Source: Cupriavidus sp. AU9028
Lineage (GTDB): Bacteria > Pseudomonadota > Gammaproteobacteria > Burkholderiales > Burkholderiaceae
Length of the DNA: 64,000 bases
Direction: 5' to 3'
Assembly (NCBI RefSeq): GCF_019795295.1
Contig: NZ_JAIMCG010000018.1
Location: 24,481-88,480, forward strand
In this document: positions 17,600 to 25,538 of the stretch, in pieces
How positions within the stretch are numbered: the first letter of the stretch is position 1
Layout: the number at the start of each line of letters is the position of its first letter
Made by a program: the position numbers and the translations under genes
The notes under the pieces: model-generated
Told to the model about the DNA's origin: nothing
Databases searched by the model: none
Seen by the model: the letters and a program-made list of their open reading frames with translations, nothing else

Positions 17600-18601
17600 C
17601 TAGCCGAGCAGAGCCCTGTTGAGGGTGGGGCGGGCCACCAGCGCTATGGCGGCATAGCTTCCGAGAATAGTCGCGATGCCAAGCAGTGCGGGGCTGCCAA
17701 TCTTGGGCAAAAGCCACAGCACCAGGAACGGGTGAACGCAATACAGCGCCAACGAGTTGCGGGCCATGAACCGGACGACAGGGCCTGCGGGGCGCTTCAG
17801 ACAAAGAAGCAAAATCAGCGCCGCAGCGGAGGTGCCGACCAGCGAAAGCCGCGTGTAGGGCGGCACAATGAGACTTTCGCCCGGTACGGGATTAGGAATT
17901 GGCTGCGTCCACCACTCAAGGCAGATGCATGCGACGGAGAGCAGGAGCAGCGCGGTAGCGCAGGCCAAGGATTGAGACGAGCGCTCGGGACGATGGCGTA
18001 CCAATAGTATGGCCGCTCCCGCATAGGGGAAGAAGTTGACCGGGTTCCAGTAGGCGGTGGCCCACTCGACGGCGTGCTCGGCCGTAAGCCATTGCATGAC
18101 GGGGATCCCTGCGCAGAGCAACAGGAAGACGATCCAGGTGACGACTCCTCTTGTTCGCAACAAAAGGGCGGTCAGGACCAGCGCTGCACCGAGGGCAAAG
18201 AAGAAGTAAAAGACCGTACCGAAGGCGTAGATCACCGATTTGAAAGGCGTTTTGCTCAAGGCCTCCCATATTGTGTCTATCCCGCCGTAACCGGAGGCAA
18301 AGATGATGTAGGCGACAGGCCAGAACAGGCCCAATACTGCCAAGCGTCTGAGGCGTTTGGTGAGCGTCCCGCTTCCTCCGCCCTTCAGTGCATAGAGGTA
18401 ACAGGAGGTCAGTACGAAGAACGGCACTGCAACCAGGAGCACAGAGAAGTTCAGCAGGTCCAGACCGCTAGGGCGGTAATGTACGGTTGCGCTCTTCCAT
18501 ACATCCGGCGAGCCGGGCGCGTGCGTATGCCATAGAACCACGAACAAGGAAAAAAGGGCTCGCCCATAGTCCAGCCCGTTGATACGCCCACTCTCTTGCA
18601 T
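17600..18601 (-). CDS. membrane acyltransferase, acyltransferase-3 family
   Basis: A 333-residue polytopic membrane protein with about nine or ten hydrophobic segments. The opening INGLDYGRALFSLFVVLWHTHAPGS carries the family's conserved Arg and the His in the second half of the first membrane helix; NSLALYCVHPFLVLW near the C-terminus is also typical. Such proteins transfer acetyl or other acyl groups onto extracellular sugars (O-antigen, capsule or exopolysaccharide). The substrate is not predictable. A second member of the same family lies just upstream in the same direction, 68 bases away, so the two may form an operon. Both sit beside an integrase, which suggests they arrived as a surface-modification module. 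Confidence 0.85.
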   Translation of the reverse strand: MQESGRINGLDYGRALFSLFVVLWHTHAPGSPDVWKSATVHYRPSGLDLLNFSVLLVAVPFFVLTSCYLYALKGGGSGTLTKRLRRLAVLGLFWPVAYIIFASGYGGIDTIWEALSKTPFKSVIYAFGTVFYFFFALGAALVLTALLLRTRGVVTWIVFLLLCAGIPVMQWLTAEHAVEWATAYWNPVNFFPYAGAAILLVRHRPERSSQSLACATALLLLSVACICLEWWTQPIPNPVPGESLIVPPYTRLSLVGTSAAALILLLCLKRPAGPVVRFMARNSLALYCVHPFLVLWLLPKIGSPALLGIATILGSYAAIALVARPTLNRALLG

Positions 18602-18669
18602 GCGGTTGATTTCAATTGATACGAGCCCGCATTCTAGCGGCCACGTTGAAAACGGCGGACTGAACCAGC

Positions 18670-19779
18670 CTACGAGGCTACGGGAGTGTCGCCCATTGGC
18701 GACCGCCGATATCCCGCTCGTCGCGCCTCTATCGCACGCGCAAGCGCTCCCCCGAGACGCTGGGTCGGGCGCTCCACCGCATGAAATGCCAGAAAGGCAC
18801 TAGCCAGGGTTGCGACAATAATGCCGACAGGGTAGGCGCCCAACGGAATAAGTTCAGCCTGCAGTTCCGGAGAAGCCGACTTGGCAATCGCCTCCGCGGT
18901 GTAGATCACCGGCAGATGAAGCAGATAGATCGAATACGTGTAGTCGCCCAGTGCGCCCGCGCGCCTGGAGATGCGGTCCTCGAACAGGACGACGGAGAGG
19001 GCGAACAGCGCTGCCGGAATACCCCAGCCAATGAAGCGCGGGAGTTCCGTGTCGATGGCGAACAGCAGCACCTCCATGCGGGGGACGCTCATGCCCCAGT
19101 TATGCGGCCAGTCCGTGCCGTGGGCGGCGAAAACCAGCAGGGCGGTGCTGCAGATCAGGATTGGCATGCGCCAGCGGCGCAGGCTCTCCCAAAGGTCCTT
19201 GCGCAACCACAGCAGGCCAAGGGCGATGCCGAACGCAAACTCGACGATGATGGACGCGGTGAAATAGATGGTGTTGTCGATCAGAAGCGAAGCGCATCCG
19301 AGCAGCGTGACTGCCACTGCCGCGGCCTTGGTTTTCCATGGCAGAAGCATGCAGACCGCCGTCAGCGCATAGAAGTACATCTCGAAATGCAGGGTCCAAC
19401 CGGCGTGCAAGGGAGGATCCCAGAATCCGGTCGGGCTCAGGTAGGGCGCGAAAACGAGCCATTTCCAGTACGACTGCAGCTCCACGCCGCGTGTCGCCAT
19501 GTATGCCATCGTGACGAGGGCATAGAGCGGCCAGATGCGGAAGATCCGGCGCACTGCGAAGGCAAGGGCATTGCGGATTCCCGGGGCACGGTTGGCCGTG
19601 GTCACGACCATCAGGAAACCGCTGATGCAGAAGAACAGGTCAACACCGATGGACCCGCATATTTGCATGCCGCCGCCGCAATTGAGCACATTCCCAACCG
19701 GCAGGGCCCAATTCGGGATGTGCGCGAATAACACCGACAAGGCGGCGATGAGCCGCAGCAGCTGAATGCTGTTTAGCAT
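18670..19779 (-). CDS. membrane acyltransferase, acyltransferase-3 (OafA-like) family
   Basis: Encodes 369 residues with around ten membrane segments. The N-terminus LNSIQLLRLIAALSVLFAHI and the GVDLFFCISGFLMV segment are the standard acyltransferase-3 signature (R...H and FF.ISGF). YTYSIYLLHLPVIY near the C-terminus is equally typical. It probably O-acylates a cell-surface or exported carbohydrate using an acyl-CoA donor from the cytoplasm. It is the upstream member of the pair with the preceding entry; the two differ in sequence, so they likely act on different positions or substrates rather than being a duplicated gene. Confidence 0.9.
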   Translation of the reverse strand: MLNSIQLLRLIAALSVLFAHIPNWALPVGNVLNCGGGMQICGSIGVDLFFCISGFLMVVTTANRAPGIRNALAFAVRRIFRIWPLYALVTMAYMATRGVELQSYWKWLVFAPYLSPTGFWDPPLHAGWTLHFEMYFYALTAVCMLLPWKTKAAAVAVTLLGCASLLIDNTIYFTASIIVEFAFGIALGLLWLRKDLWESLRRWRMPILICSTALLVFAAHGTDWPHNWGMSVPRMEVLLFAIDTELPRFIGWGIPAALFALSVVLFEDRISRRAGALGDYTYSIYLLHLPVIYTAEAIAKSASPELQAELIPLGAYPVGIIVATLASAFLAFHAVERPTQRLGGALARAIEARRAGYRRSPMGDTPVAS

Positions 19780-20049
19780 CTTTTTATTCGGAATTAAGCC
19801 AGATTGTTCTGCGGGGGAGTAAAGGGAATTATGGGATCCCGACCTGGTTCAGGACCAAATTCCGCACGGTGCTTGAATGTAGCACATGCAATTGCGCGGG
19901 CTCGGGCTCACGCACCAGGCTGGCAATTCGAGGGCTGTTTCGAGGGAATAACGCATATGAAATGCGTTGATTCTGGCAGCAAGGCGGGGACGCAGATGGG
20001 AGTGGCAAGCATGCCGCACCATGCGGACGTCGCGCGCAAAGTGGTCCGC

Positions 20050-20493
20050 TTAAGACGCCCCGGCGGAGCGCTGTCGTCCCTTTGAGACAACCGTCTCCCC
20101 GCCGCCCAGAACGCCTACGGCCGCAGCCCGCAGCAACCGCCTGAAGGTCGGGCACTCGAGATGACTCGGTGCGGGACAGGCGGCCGCGTGCCGGAGCCCG
20201 TCCCGTATCGCCGTGAGCCGGGCGATGGTCCTGTCCAGTTCGTCCGCCTTCGCATAAAGCCGCTTCCGGTCGATTCGCGGGGTGCCGTCGGCGGCGAACA
20301 TGCGAGCGATGTCGTCCAGCGAGAACCCCGCCGCTCGCCCGAGGGCGATCAGCGCGAGCCTGTCCAGTACGCCCGGCTCGAAGACGCGCCGCAGCCCGCG
20401 TCTGCCGACGGAGGCGATCAGCCCCTTTTCCTCGTAAAACCGCAAGGTGGAGGCGGGAACGCCGGAGCGTTGTGCAACCTCGGCAATGTCCAT
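20050..20493 (-). CDS. MerR-family transcriptional regulator
   Basis: A 147-residue MerR protein starting at ATG 20493 (the longer open frame runs antisense through the divergent methyltransferase gene). It opens MDIAEVAQRSGVPASTLRFYEEKGLI, a standard MerR recognition helix, followed by the wing and a dimerisation helix with KADELDRTIARLTAIRDGLRHAAACP. The C-terminal region has two Cys (CPAPSHLEC) spaced like the effector loop of SoxR/CadR-type members, so metal or redox sensing is possible but unproven. It faces a methyltransferase gene across a 19-bp-spacer promoter with a perfect inverted repeat and should activate it. Confidence 0.92.
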   Translation of the reverse strand: MDIAEVAQRSGVPASTLRFYEEKGLIASVGRRGLRRVFEPGVLDRLALIALGRAAGFSLDDIARMFAADGTPRIDRKRLYAKADELDRTIARLTAIRDGLRHAAACPAPSHLECPTFRRLLRAAAVGVLGGGETVVSKGRQRSAGAS

Positions 20494-20503
20494 GGACTGG
20501 TCC

Positions 20504-20534
20504 TTGACTTCAAGTTGACTTGAAGTGCCATGAT
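20504..20534 (+). promoter_or_regulatory. MerR-type promoter/operator with 19-bp spacer
   Basis: TTGACT (20504-20509) and CATGAT (20529-20534) are 19 bases apart, the over-long spacing that MerR activators correct by twisting the DNA. Within the spacer and -35 element lies the perfect inverted repeat ACTTCAAG-TTGA-CTTGAAGT (20507-20526). It reads towards the methyltransferase gene. Confidence 0.85.
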
Positions 20535-20575
20535 GTCTTTCATGAAGTGCGGACGCAAGTCGCAGGGAGGTGGTG

Positions 20576-21445
20576 ATGGACGATCGGCAGCAGGGGTACG
20601 ACGAACAGGCGGCGCTCTGGAACGGGGTCGCCGGACAGGGATGGGTGAGGGCACAGCGCGTGCTCGATCGCCTATTCGAGCCAATGGAGGCGGCGCTGGT
20701 GCAGGCCGTGGTGCAGCGCGGCCCGGGGCAGGTGCTGGACGTCGGTTGCGGCACGGGCGCAACGACGCTGGCGGTGGCGCGTGAGATGGGCGAGCGGGGC
20801 CGCTGCATTGGCATCGATGTGTCCGGACCGATGATCGATGCCGCGCGCCGGCGTGCCGAGAACGAGGGTTCGCTCGCGCAGTTCGTCTGTGACGATGCGC
20901 AGCGCTACCGCTTCGCGGCGGGCAGCTTCGATACGGTGATCTCGCGCCTTGGCGTGATGTTTTTCGACGACCCGGTAACGGCTTTCCGAAACCTGCGTAC
21001 CGCGATGCGCGAGGGCGGGGTGGTGAGAGCGATCGTGTGGCGCAGCGCCGCCGAGAATCCCTTCATGACCGTGGCGGAGCAGGCGGCCGCGCCGCTGATC
21101 CCGTCGCTGCCGGCGCGGCAACCGGGTGCCCCCGGACAATTCGCGTTTGCCGATGCGGGCCGGGTGAGCGATATCCTCGAACGCAGCGGATGGGCGGATA
21201 TCGCCGTGCGGCGGGTGGATTTTGCCTGTGGGTTCCCGGCCGCGGAACTGGCCGGCTACGTGACCAATGTGGGGCCGGTGGGGCGGGTGTTCGGGGATCT
21301 GGACCGGGACACGCGGGAGCGCGTTGTCAGGACGGTGCTGCCTGCCTTCGATCGCTTCCTGGATGCGGGCGAGGTGCGTTTCACCGCTGCCTGCTGGCTG
21401 GTGGAAGCGACGGCTCCCTCAGGGGAGGGCCTGCACCATAGGTGA
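20576..21445 (+). CDS. class I SAM-dependent methyltransferase
   Basis: A 289-residue protein starting at ATG 20576, five bases after AGGGAGG. Motif I is VLDVGCGTGATTLAVA with the SAM-binding DVGCGTG at residues 55-61; an acidic residue follows in GIDVSG, and SFDTVISRLGVMFFDDP is the usual post-motif strand. The fold is that of ubiquinone/menaquinone-type methyltransferases (Methyltransf_11/25), but the substrate cannot be named. It is controlled, by position, by the divergent MerR regulator. A plausible role is detoxification or modification of the compound sensed by that regulator. Confidence 0.88.
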   Translation: MDDRQQGYDEQAALWNGVAGQGWVRAQRVLDRLFEPMEAALVQAVVQRGPGQVLDVGCGTGATTLAVAREMGERGRCIGIDVSGPMIDAARRRAENEGSLAQFVCDDAQRYRFAAGSFDTVISRLGVMFFDDPVTAFRNLRTAMREGGVVRAIVWRSAAENPFMTVAEQAAAPLIPSLPARQPGAPGQFAFADAGRVSDILERSGWADIAVRRVDFACGFPAAELAGYVTNVGPVGRVFGDLDRDTRERVVRTVLPAFDRFLDAGEVRFTAACWLVEATAPSGEGLHHR

Positions 21446-21583
21446 GCAGGTCGCCCGGTCGTTTTCCCTCACCGCGAGAGGCGCGCAGGTGCAAGCGGGG
21501 ACAGCGGCACGCGAGATTATTTATTCAATTGGAGGCGCCGAGAGGGAGTACAGTGGAGTGTCACCCATCCGCTGGAGATCGTC

Positions 21584-21868
21584 ATGGACAGCAGTCCGAG
21601 TTCCACCTACAAGGGATACGATTTATATCCCCTGGTCTACAAGTACGAGCCTCCCCGGGAGTGGCACGAGCGCCGGCCCGATCGCGAATACAGCGCGTCG
21701 GTGGTGATATGCGAGGAGGGGCGTGAGCCTACCCAGGGCGTCGCCCGTGTCTTCGGGATTCGGGACGAGCACTGGGAGTCGCTCGGTGCCGCGAAAAGTG
21801 CGGCGCTGAAGGAAGGCGTGCGGATCATCGACGGTTTTGCCGGCGCTGCATCGATGCCCAGCTCGTAG
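21584..21868 (+). CDS. Small hypothetical protein
   Basis: A 94-residue soluble protein of unknown function. It opens MDSSPSSTYKGYDLYPLVYKYEPP and has a central strand-rich part (YSASVVICEEG) and a helical segment AAKSAALKEGVRIIDGF. The pattern of a short beta-sheet followed by a helix rich in Ala near the end resembles the small DUF2188-like proteins further right in this window, but similarity is too weak to assign. A strong terminator follows at 21945. Confidence 0.65.
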   Translation: MDSSPSSTYKGYDLYPLVYKYEPPREWHERRPDREYSASVVICEEGREPTQGVARVFGIRDEHWESLGAAKSAALKEGVRIIDGFAGAASMPSS

Positions 21869-21944
21869 GAGCGCGCCGCCGCTGGTGTCAAGCGGACCAT
21901 AAACGCGGCGAGCGAGGCCGGTCCCGGCCGTTCCCACGTCTCGA

Positions 21945-21986
21945 AGGCCCGTGTAACCGGACGGTTATGCGGGCCTTTTCTTTTTC
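21945..21986 (+). terminator. Strong compound intrinsic terminator
   Basis: AAGGCCCG (21945-21952) pairs with CGGGCCTT (21971-21978), and inside it TAACCG pairs with CGGTTA, followed by TTTTCTTTTT. It ends the transcript of the 94-residue gene. Confidence 0.85.
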
Positions 21987-22287
21987 AAGGTCCAGCCAGA
22001 GCGAAGTGCTACCAGTCCACGTCCGACGAGGCTCAAATCGGGACCAGTCCCGGTTTTTGGAGGCAGTAGTAGGCACGGAACGTAAGCTGCAGCCGAATTC
22101 CTGAAGTCATTCGAGGTGTAGGAGGCAATCTGCCGTTGGGTACCCGGAACGTTAGTCCCGATGGCGTAGGTCGGACGTCATTGCGTGGCAGTTGGGACGG
22201 TCGTCCGGGTATCCACCTGAACAAGGAAGCGGTGGCACGACAAGCGTTGTGCCACGGCTCTGTTGGGACCTGGATGAGGGACGAGAT
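21987..22287. other. Intergenic region before the phage-like gene
   Basis: No convincing gene. A short hairpin with a T-run (CGGGAC/GTCCCG at 22039-22052, then TTTTT) could be a second terminator. The rest shows nothing recognisable. Confidence 0.4.
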
Positions 22288-22833
22288 ATGTCAATGGTGG
22301 TCGATGGCGACAGCCGCAAGCCAGACGCGGACAGCGATGTATGCATGACGGAGTCCGAGACGTGCCCGGCTGACTGCAAGGGCGGTGTGCGGGCTCGGCG
22401 GTGGCTGACCGTATCGGCGGTGACCGCGCGGCGGCTGTCGCCGGCCATCATCCGCGGCCAGAAGGCGTCGATTCAGCGGGAGCTGGTGAGAACCGCCAGG
22501 CAGTTGATGCGCGAGTTCGGTCGCCCGCTGATCTTGCGCCGCGTGCTGTTGTCCGGCGAGGATATCGCGGACCCTTGGCGGCAGGCGGGCACCGAGTTCA
22601 AGTTTACCGGCACGCTGTTCGACTTTCCGGTGACCAATGGCGACACCGCCTTCGCCAGCGAGAGGCTGATCTTGCTGGGCGACAAGCAGTGCTTTCTGGT
22701 GGCCAATGGGTTGCCGGCGCCGGTGCCTGGCGACCAGGTGGTCTCGGGGCGCGAGATCTGGAAGGTGATCTGGGTAAAGGCATTCAGTCCGGCCGGCAGG
22801 CCGGTGCTGTTCGAATTGCACGTTCGCCGCTGA
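22288..22833 (+). CDS. Phage-like virion/head-tail type protein (remnant)
   Basis: Encodes 181 residues from ATG 22288, preceded by a GAGGGACGAG ribosome-like site. The first 60 residues are Cys-rich and not recognised. The C-terminal 110 residues have the layout of small prophage head-tail or neck proteins: RTARQLMREFGRPLILRRVL, then a variable strand region, LILLGDKQCFLVANGLPAPVPGDQVV, and a final IWVKAFSPAGRPVLFELHVRR. That pattern is recalled from annotated prophages and not tested here. No other virion gene is adjacent, so this is probably an isolated relic. A damaged HD-hydrolase gene follows immediately. Confidence 0.6.
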   Translation: MSMVVDGDSRKPDADSDVCMTESETCPADCKGGVRARRWLTVSAVTARRLSPAIIRGQKASIQRELVRTARQLMREFGRPLILRRVLLSGEDIADPWRQAGTEFKFTGTLFDFPVTNGDTAFASERLILLGDKQCFLVANGLPAPVPGDQVVSGREIWKVIWVKAFSPAGRPVLFELHVRR

Positions 22834-22854
22834 ATCGCGCACTGTTCCGGCGCT

Positions 22855-23047
22855 CCCTCGAACGAGGCGCGGCGCGCGGGCATTCTGGCGTTGTGGCAGG
22901 AATACGAAGACGCCGCCTCACCGGAGGCGAAGACGGTCAAGGCGCTGGACAAGCTGGACAATCCTTCAGCATAACCAGGGCATCAATCCTGCCGATTTCG
23001 ATTACGGGTTCATCGATTACGGGTTCGGTCTGAACTGCGGGAAGCAG
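22855..23047 (+). pseudogene. HD-domain hydrolase (YfbR/COG1896-like) 3' fragment with frameshift
   Basis: In one frame the DNA reads SNEARRAGILALWQEYEDAA followed by SPEAKTVKALDKLD, then hits TAA at 22972-22974. One base over, the frame continues TILQHNQGINPADFDYG and FGLN, which is the expected continuation of the C-terminal end of small HD-domain 5'-nucleotidase-like proteins (KALDKLE-TILQHNQG-NPADFDY). So a one-base frameshift near 22965 breaks the gene, and the N-terminal half with the HD metal site is missing. A duplicated CGATTACGGGTTC (around 22998-23026) adds four residues. This is a decayed gene end. Confidence 0.7.
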
Positions 23048-23078
23048 CGCGAACGAGAATACGCTCGCGGGATCGCGC

Positions 23079-23465
23079 CTAGCCTTCGCCCCGACACCCG
23101 GACCCCCGCGGCCTGCCTCCCGATGGGCGATCCTGTTCCAGGAACGCCCACAGTGCGGTGTCCCGGGCAAGGCCGCTGCGAACGTCCCCGATCGCCTTCT
23201 GGACCGCCGGGCCCGCATTGATCGCGCTGATATCGATATGCGGATTTGCGTCGGCAAAGACCCGGAAAATCTCGTCGGCGAACGGCCGGCCAATCGCATC
23301 GACATGTCTGAAGTCAAGTACGACCGACTGGAATCGCCGCAGCGGTGCGAGCAGGCGCCTGGCTGAGGAGCGGGAGGCGAGGCTGTCCGCGCCGGATCGC
23401 AGGAAGCGGACAGGGATCATTGCGATACCGAATCCGGTGTCCTCGCCATTGCGGTCCGTGTCCAT
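23079..23465 (-). CDS. STAS-like DUF4325 domain protein
   Basis: Encodes 128 residues from ATG 23465, which has GGAG five bases upstream; the longer open frame runs into a structured non-coding region. The core VVLDFRHVDAIGRPFADEIFRVF is the signature of DUF4325, a STAS-like alpha/beta domain, followed by ISAINAGPAVQKAIG. DUF4325 usually occurs beside or fused to a GHKL-type ATPase and is thought to take part in a signalling switch like anti-anti-sigma factors. No such ATPase is next to it here, so its partner must be elsewhere or absent. The gene lies directly downstream of a terminator-like structured RNA. Confidence 0.8.
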   Translation of the reverse strand: MDTDRNGEDTGFGIAMIPVRFLRSGADSLASRSSARRLLAPLRRFQSVVLDFRHVDAIGRPFADEIFRVFADANPHIDISAINAGPAVQKAIGDVRSGLARDTALWAFLEQDRPSGGRPRGSGCRGEG

Positions 23466-23497
23466 CGCAACTCCGGGTTGGTCCATGCAGCCGGGGC

Positions 23498-23556
23498 GAA
23501 AAAAGCCCGATGTGGCGCCAGGACAGGATGCGAGTGTCCTGGTAGCGACATCGGGC
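23498..23556 (-). terminator. Two-tier hairpin with U-run just upstream of the DUF4325 gene
   Basis: GCCCGATGT (23505-23513) pairs with ACATCGGGC (23548-23556). Inside, CCAGGACA (23518-23525) pairs with TGTCCTGG (23535-23542). On the minus strand the structure is followed by six Ts (23499-23504 complement) and, 33 bases on, by the DUF4325 start codon. It can act as a terminator of an upstream transcript or as a regulatory leader. Confidence 0.7.
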
Positions 23557-23575
23557 AAACGACAACATCAGGAAA

Positions 23576-23649
23576 TCGGTGTGGCGAGCGGCCGATCCGA
23601 TCGTCGAGGCGGCGACAGGACCGGCACCCATCCGCGATTGCCACACCGA
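23576..23649 (-). ncRNA. Candidate structured RNA segment (long-range 10-bp stem)
   Basis: TCGGTGTGGC (23576-23585) is an exact complement of GCCACACCGA (23640-23649) with 54 bases between, immediately upstream of the two-tier hairpin at 23498-23556. Together they make a minus-strand segment of about 150 bases with two perfect long stems ending in a U-run, which is how a small RNA or a riboregulated leader looks. No known RNA family is recognised, and no clear promoter is seen upstream. Confidence 0.35.
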
Positions 23650-23746
23650 GAGCAAGCTTAATTGGGTAGTTGGGCGGCGCTAGCGGAAAACGCCATTGGC
23701 TGTAGCTAAGCGGAATGCGGCGTGCGGGCAAGGGCCGCGGAAGCCG

Positions 23747-23863
23747 TCAATCCTTGCCGCCGTAGGTTTCATCCTCGCGCTTGCCGGCGATGACCATGAC
23801 AGTTGCGAGCGCGCCGACGCAGGCGCCCAGCATGAAGATCGCGATCCCGAGCAGGAAGGTCAT
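23747..23863 (-). CDS. Small membrane protein (DUF3789-like)
   Basis: A 38-residue protein starting at ATG 23863 with AAAGGAAA just upstream. It has one membrane helix, TFLLGIAIFMLGACVGALATVMVIAG, followed by a short charged tail GKREDETYGGKD. Its shape matches the small DUF3789-type proteins seen in phage and accessory regions. The function is unknown. Confidence 0.65.
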   Translation of the reverse strand: MTFLLGIAIFMLGACVGALATVMVIAGKREDETYGGKD

Positions 23864-24063
23864 GGTTTCCTTTGTTTTTTCGCTGGCCAGAGTGGTGGAT
23901 GCAGAAGGCAACCGGGAGTGTATCCGGGACGCCCGCACGGTCGGGATGCGGGGCGCTACCTATTGCTTGTCGTCGATGAAACAACGTTGAACGGACTTTG
24001 CCCGACTGTGGCAAGGGCTGTGCACGCTGCCGGCGTGGATCTTTAGTTCGCGAACATCGCCGG

Positions 24064-24702
24064 TCACCCGGCGCTCTGGACGGTTTGCGTCTCGGCGGCG
24101 CCAGGGGCGTCGAGCCTGCGCATGACTCGGGCGGGATTGCCCACGGCGATGACGTTGGGCGGAATGTCGCGGGTGACCACGGCGCCGGCACCGATGACGC
24201 TGTTCGCGCCGATGGTGACGCCGGGCAGCACGATGACGCCCCCGCCCAGCCAGACGTTGTCGCCGATGACGATCGGCTCGGCGGCCTCCCACTTCTGCTG
24301 GCGCGGAGCCGGGTCGACGGGATGCGTGGGTGTCAGCAACTGGACGTTCGGGCCGATCTGCACGTCCGCGCCGATGGTGATGGGGGCGACGTCCAGCGCT
24401 ACCAATCCATAGTTGATGAAGGTGCGGGCACCGACGCGGATGTACTTGCCGTAGTCCACATAGATCGGGGGCTTGATATGGGCATCCGGCGCGATGGCGC
24501 CGAGGAGACGTTCGATGGTTTGCCGCGCGGCATCGTCGTCACTGCCGTACTGGGCGGCGTAGTCGCGCGCCAGTCGATAGGCTTCGCGCGCCTCGGCATG
24601 CAATTGCGGATCGTCGGCGATATACAGGTCGCCGGACTGCATTCTCTCTTTCTGGGTGCGGGTGTCCGCCGCGCCTGGCGGCGGACTGCCTGGATCCTGC
24701 AT
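24064..24702 (-). CDS. hexapeptide-repeat sugar O-acetyltransferase (Maa/NodL type)
   Basis: A 212-residue acetyltransferase. The N-terminal helical domain (KERMQSGDLYIADDPQLHAEAREAYRLARDY) is that of maltose/galactoside O-acetyltransferases, followed by a left-handed beta-helix of hexapeptide repeats (ITIGADVQIGPNVQLL, PIVIGDNVWLGGGVIVLPGVTIGANSVIGAG). The catalytic His lies in LLTPTHPVD. The trimeric enzyme moves acetyl from acetyl-CoA to a sugar hydroxyl. The first 20 residues are an extension rich in Pro and Gly; an internal ATG (MQSGDLY) could be the true start. It lies 104 bases downstream of the SRAP gene, on the same strand. Confidence 0.88.
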   Translation of the reverse strand: MQDPGSPPPGAADTRTQKERMQSGDLYIADDPQLHAEAREAYRLARDYAAQYGSDDDAARQTIERLLGAIAPDAHIKPPIYVDYGKYIRVGARTFINYGLVALDVAPITIGADVQIGPNVQLLTPTHPVDPAPRQQKWEAAEPIVIGDNVWLGGGVIVLPGVTIGANSVIGAGAVVTRDIPPNVIAVGNPARVMRRLDAPGAAETQTVQSAG

Positions 24703-24806
24703 GGGTACGTGTCCATCGCGGCTGGATGCCGCACTGAACTGTGCGACTGCCGGAGCGGTAGCCCGGTTCCCGCTTCCCGGTTTCTGCTCCCTGCTTCCCG
24801 CGTCCG

Positions 24807-25487
24807 TCAGCCCAGGTCCAGCTCGCAGCTGGCGATCGGCCGCGGCGATCCACTGCCGCGTGGGGGCAGGGGGTCCGGGGCGCTGTCCATCGCTTCGGCA
24901 GGGTAGTTGCGCAGGAAGGTGCGGGCGCGTTCGGGGTCGCGGCAGCTCAGCCAGTCATCCCACTCGTCGCGCGGTATCACGACGATGCTGCGCTTTTCCT
25001 TGCCCGGTGCATGCATGCGCCCCATCAGGGGATGCTTGTCGGCGTTGACGGTGAGCATGGTGAACGAGACCAGTCCGTCGGGCCAGTCCCGCCACAGGCC
25101 GGCCACCGCGAGCACCGGCTCGTCGCGAAGCCAGATGCGGTGGCGCACCGGTTTTGGTCCCAGTTCGTAGTTCGGTTCATAGAAGCAGAGCATCGGCACC
25201 AGGCATCGCTGGCCGCGCTTCCACGGTCCGCTGAAGGTGGGCCGCTCGCCTATGCTCTCGGCACGCGCATTGGTCGAATCGAATTTCCTTGCGCCCGCCG
25301 GAATCCGGTCCCTGGGCACCATGCCGAAGCTGGCAAGCACCGCGTCCCGGTGAGCCGGCGTATTGGCGCGGATGATGGGAGCGAGATAGCCCGGCCACGT
25401 TTCCGCCTTCCACTCGAGAGGGGGCGGCTCGATGCCGAAAATGTCGCGCAGGACTTGCCGGTGTATCGGTGCGTAGTTGGTGCACAT
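24807..25487 (-). CDS. SOS response-associated peptidase (SRAP / YedK-HMCES family)
   Basis: A 226-residue SRAP protein. Family members form a covalent thiazolidine link through Cys2 to abasic sites in single-stranded DNA and so protect them. All key residues are present: the N-terminal MC (Cys2 exposed after removal of Met1), Asn73 and Arg75 in STNARAES, Glu104 in CFYEPNYE and His159 in MGRMHA. The name fits the context: a consensus LexA box lies upstream of the gene just before it, from which it is separated by 51 bases, so both should be induced by DNA damage. Confidence 0.93.
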   Translation of the reverse strand: MCTNYAPIHRQVLRDIFGIEPPPLEWKAETWPGYLAPIIRANTPAHRDAVLASFGMVPRDRIPAGARKFDSTNARAESIGERPTFSGPWKRGQRCLVPMLCFYEPNYELGPKPVRHRIWLRDEPVLAVAGLWRDWPDGLVSFTMLTVNADKHPLMGRMHAPGKEKRSIVVIPRDEWDDWLSCRDPERARTFLRNYPAEAMDSAPDPLPPRGSGSPRPIASCELDLG

Positions 25488-25538
25488 GGCGATCGCTGTT
25501 CAGTGCTGTCTGGATGAGGGAGCCGGGAGCGCGCGCCG

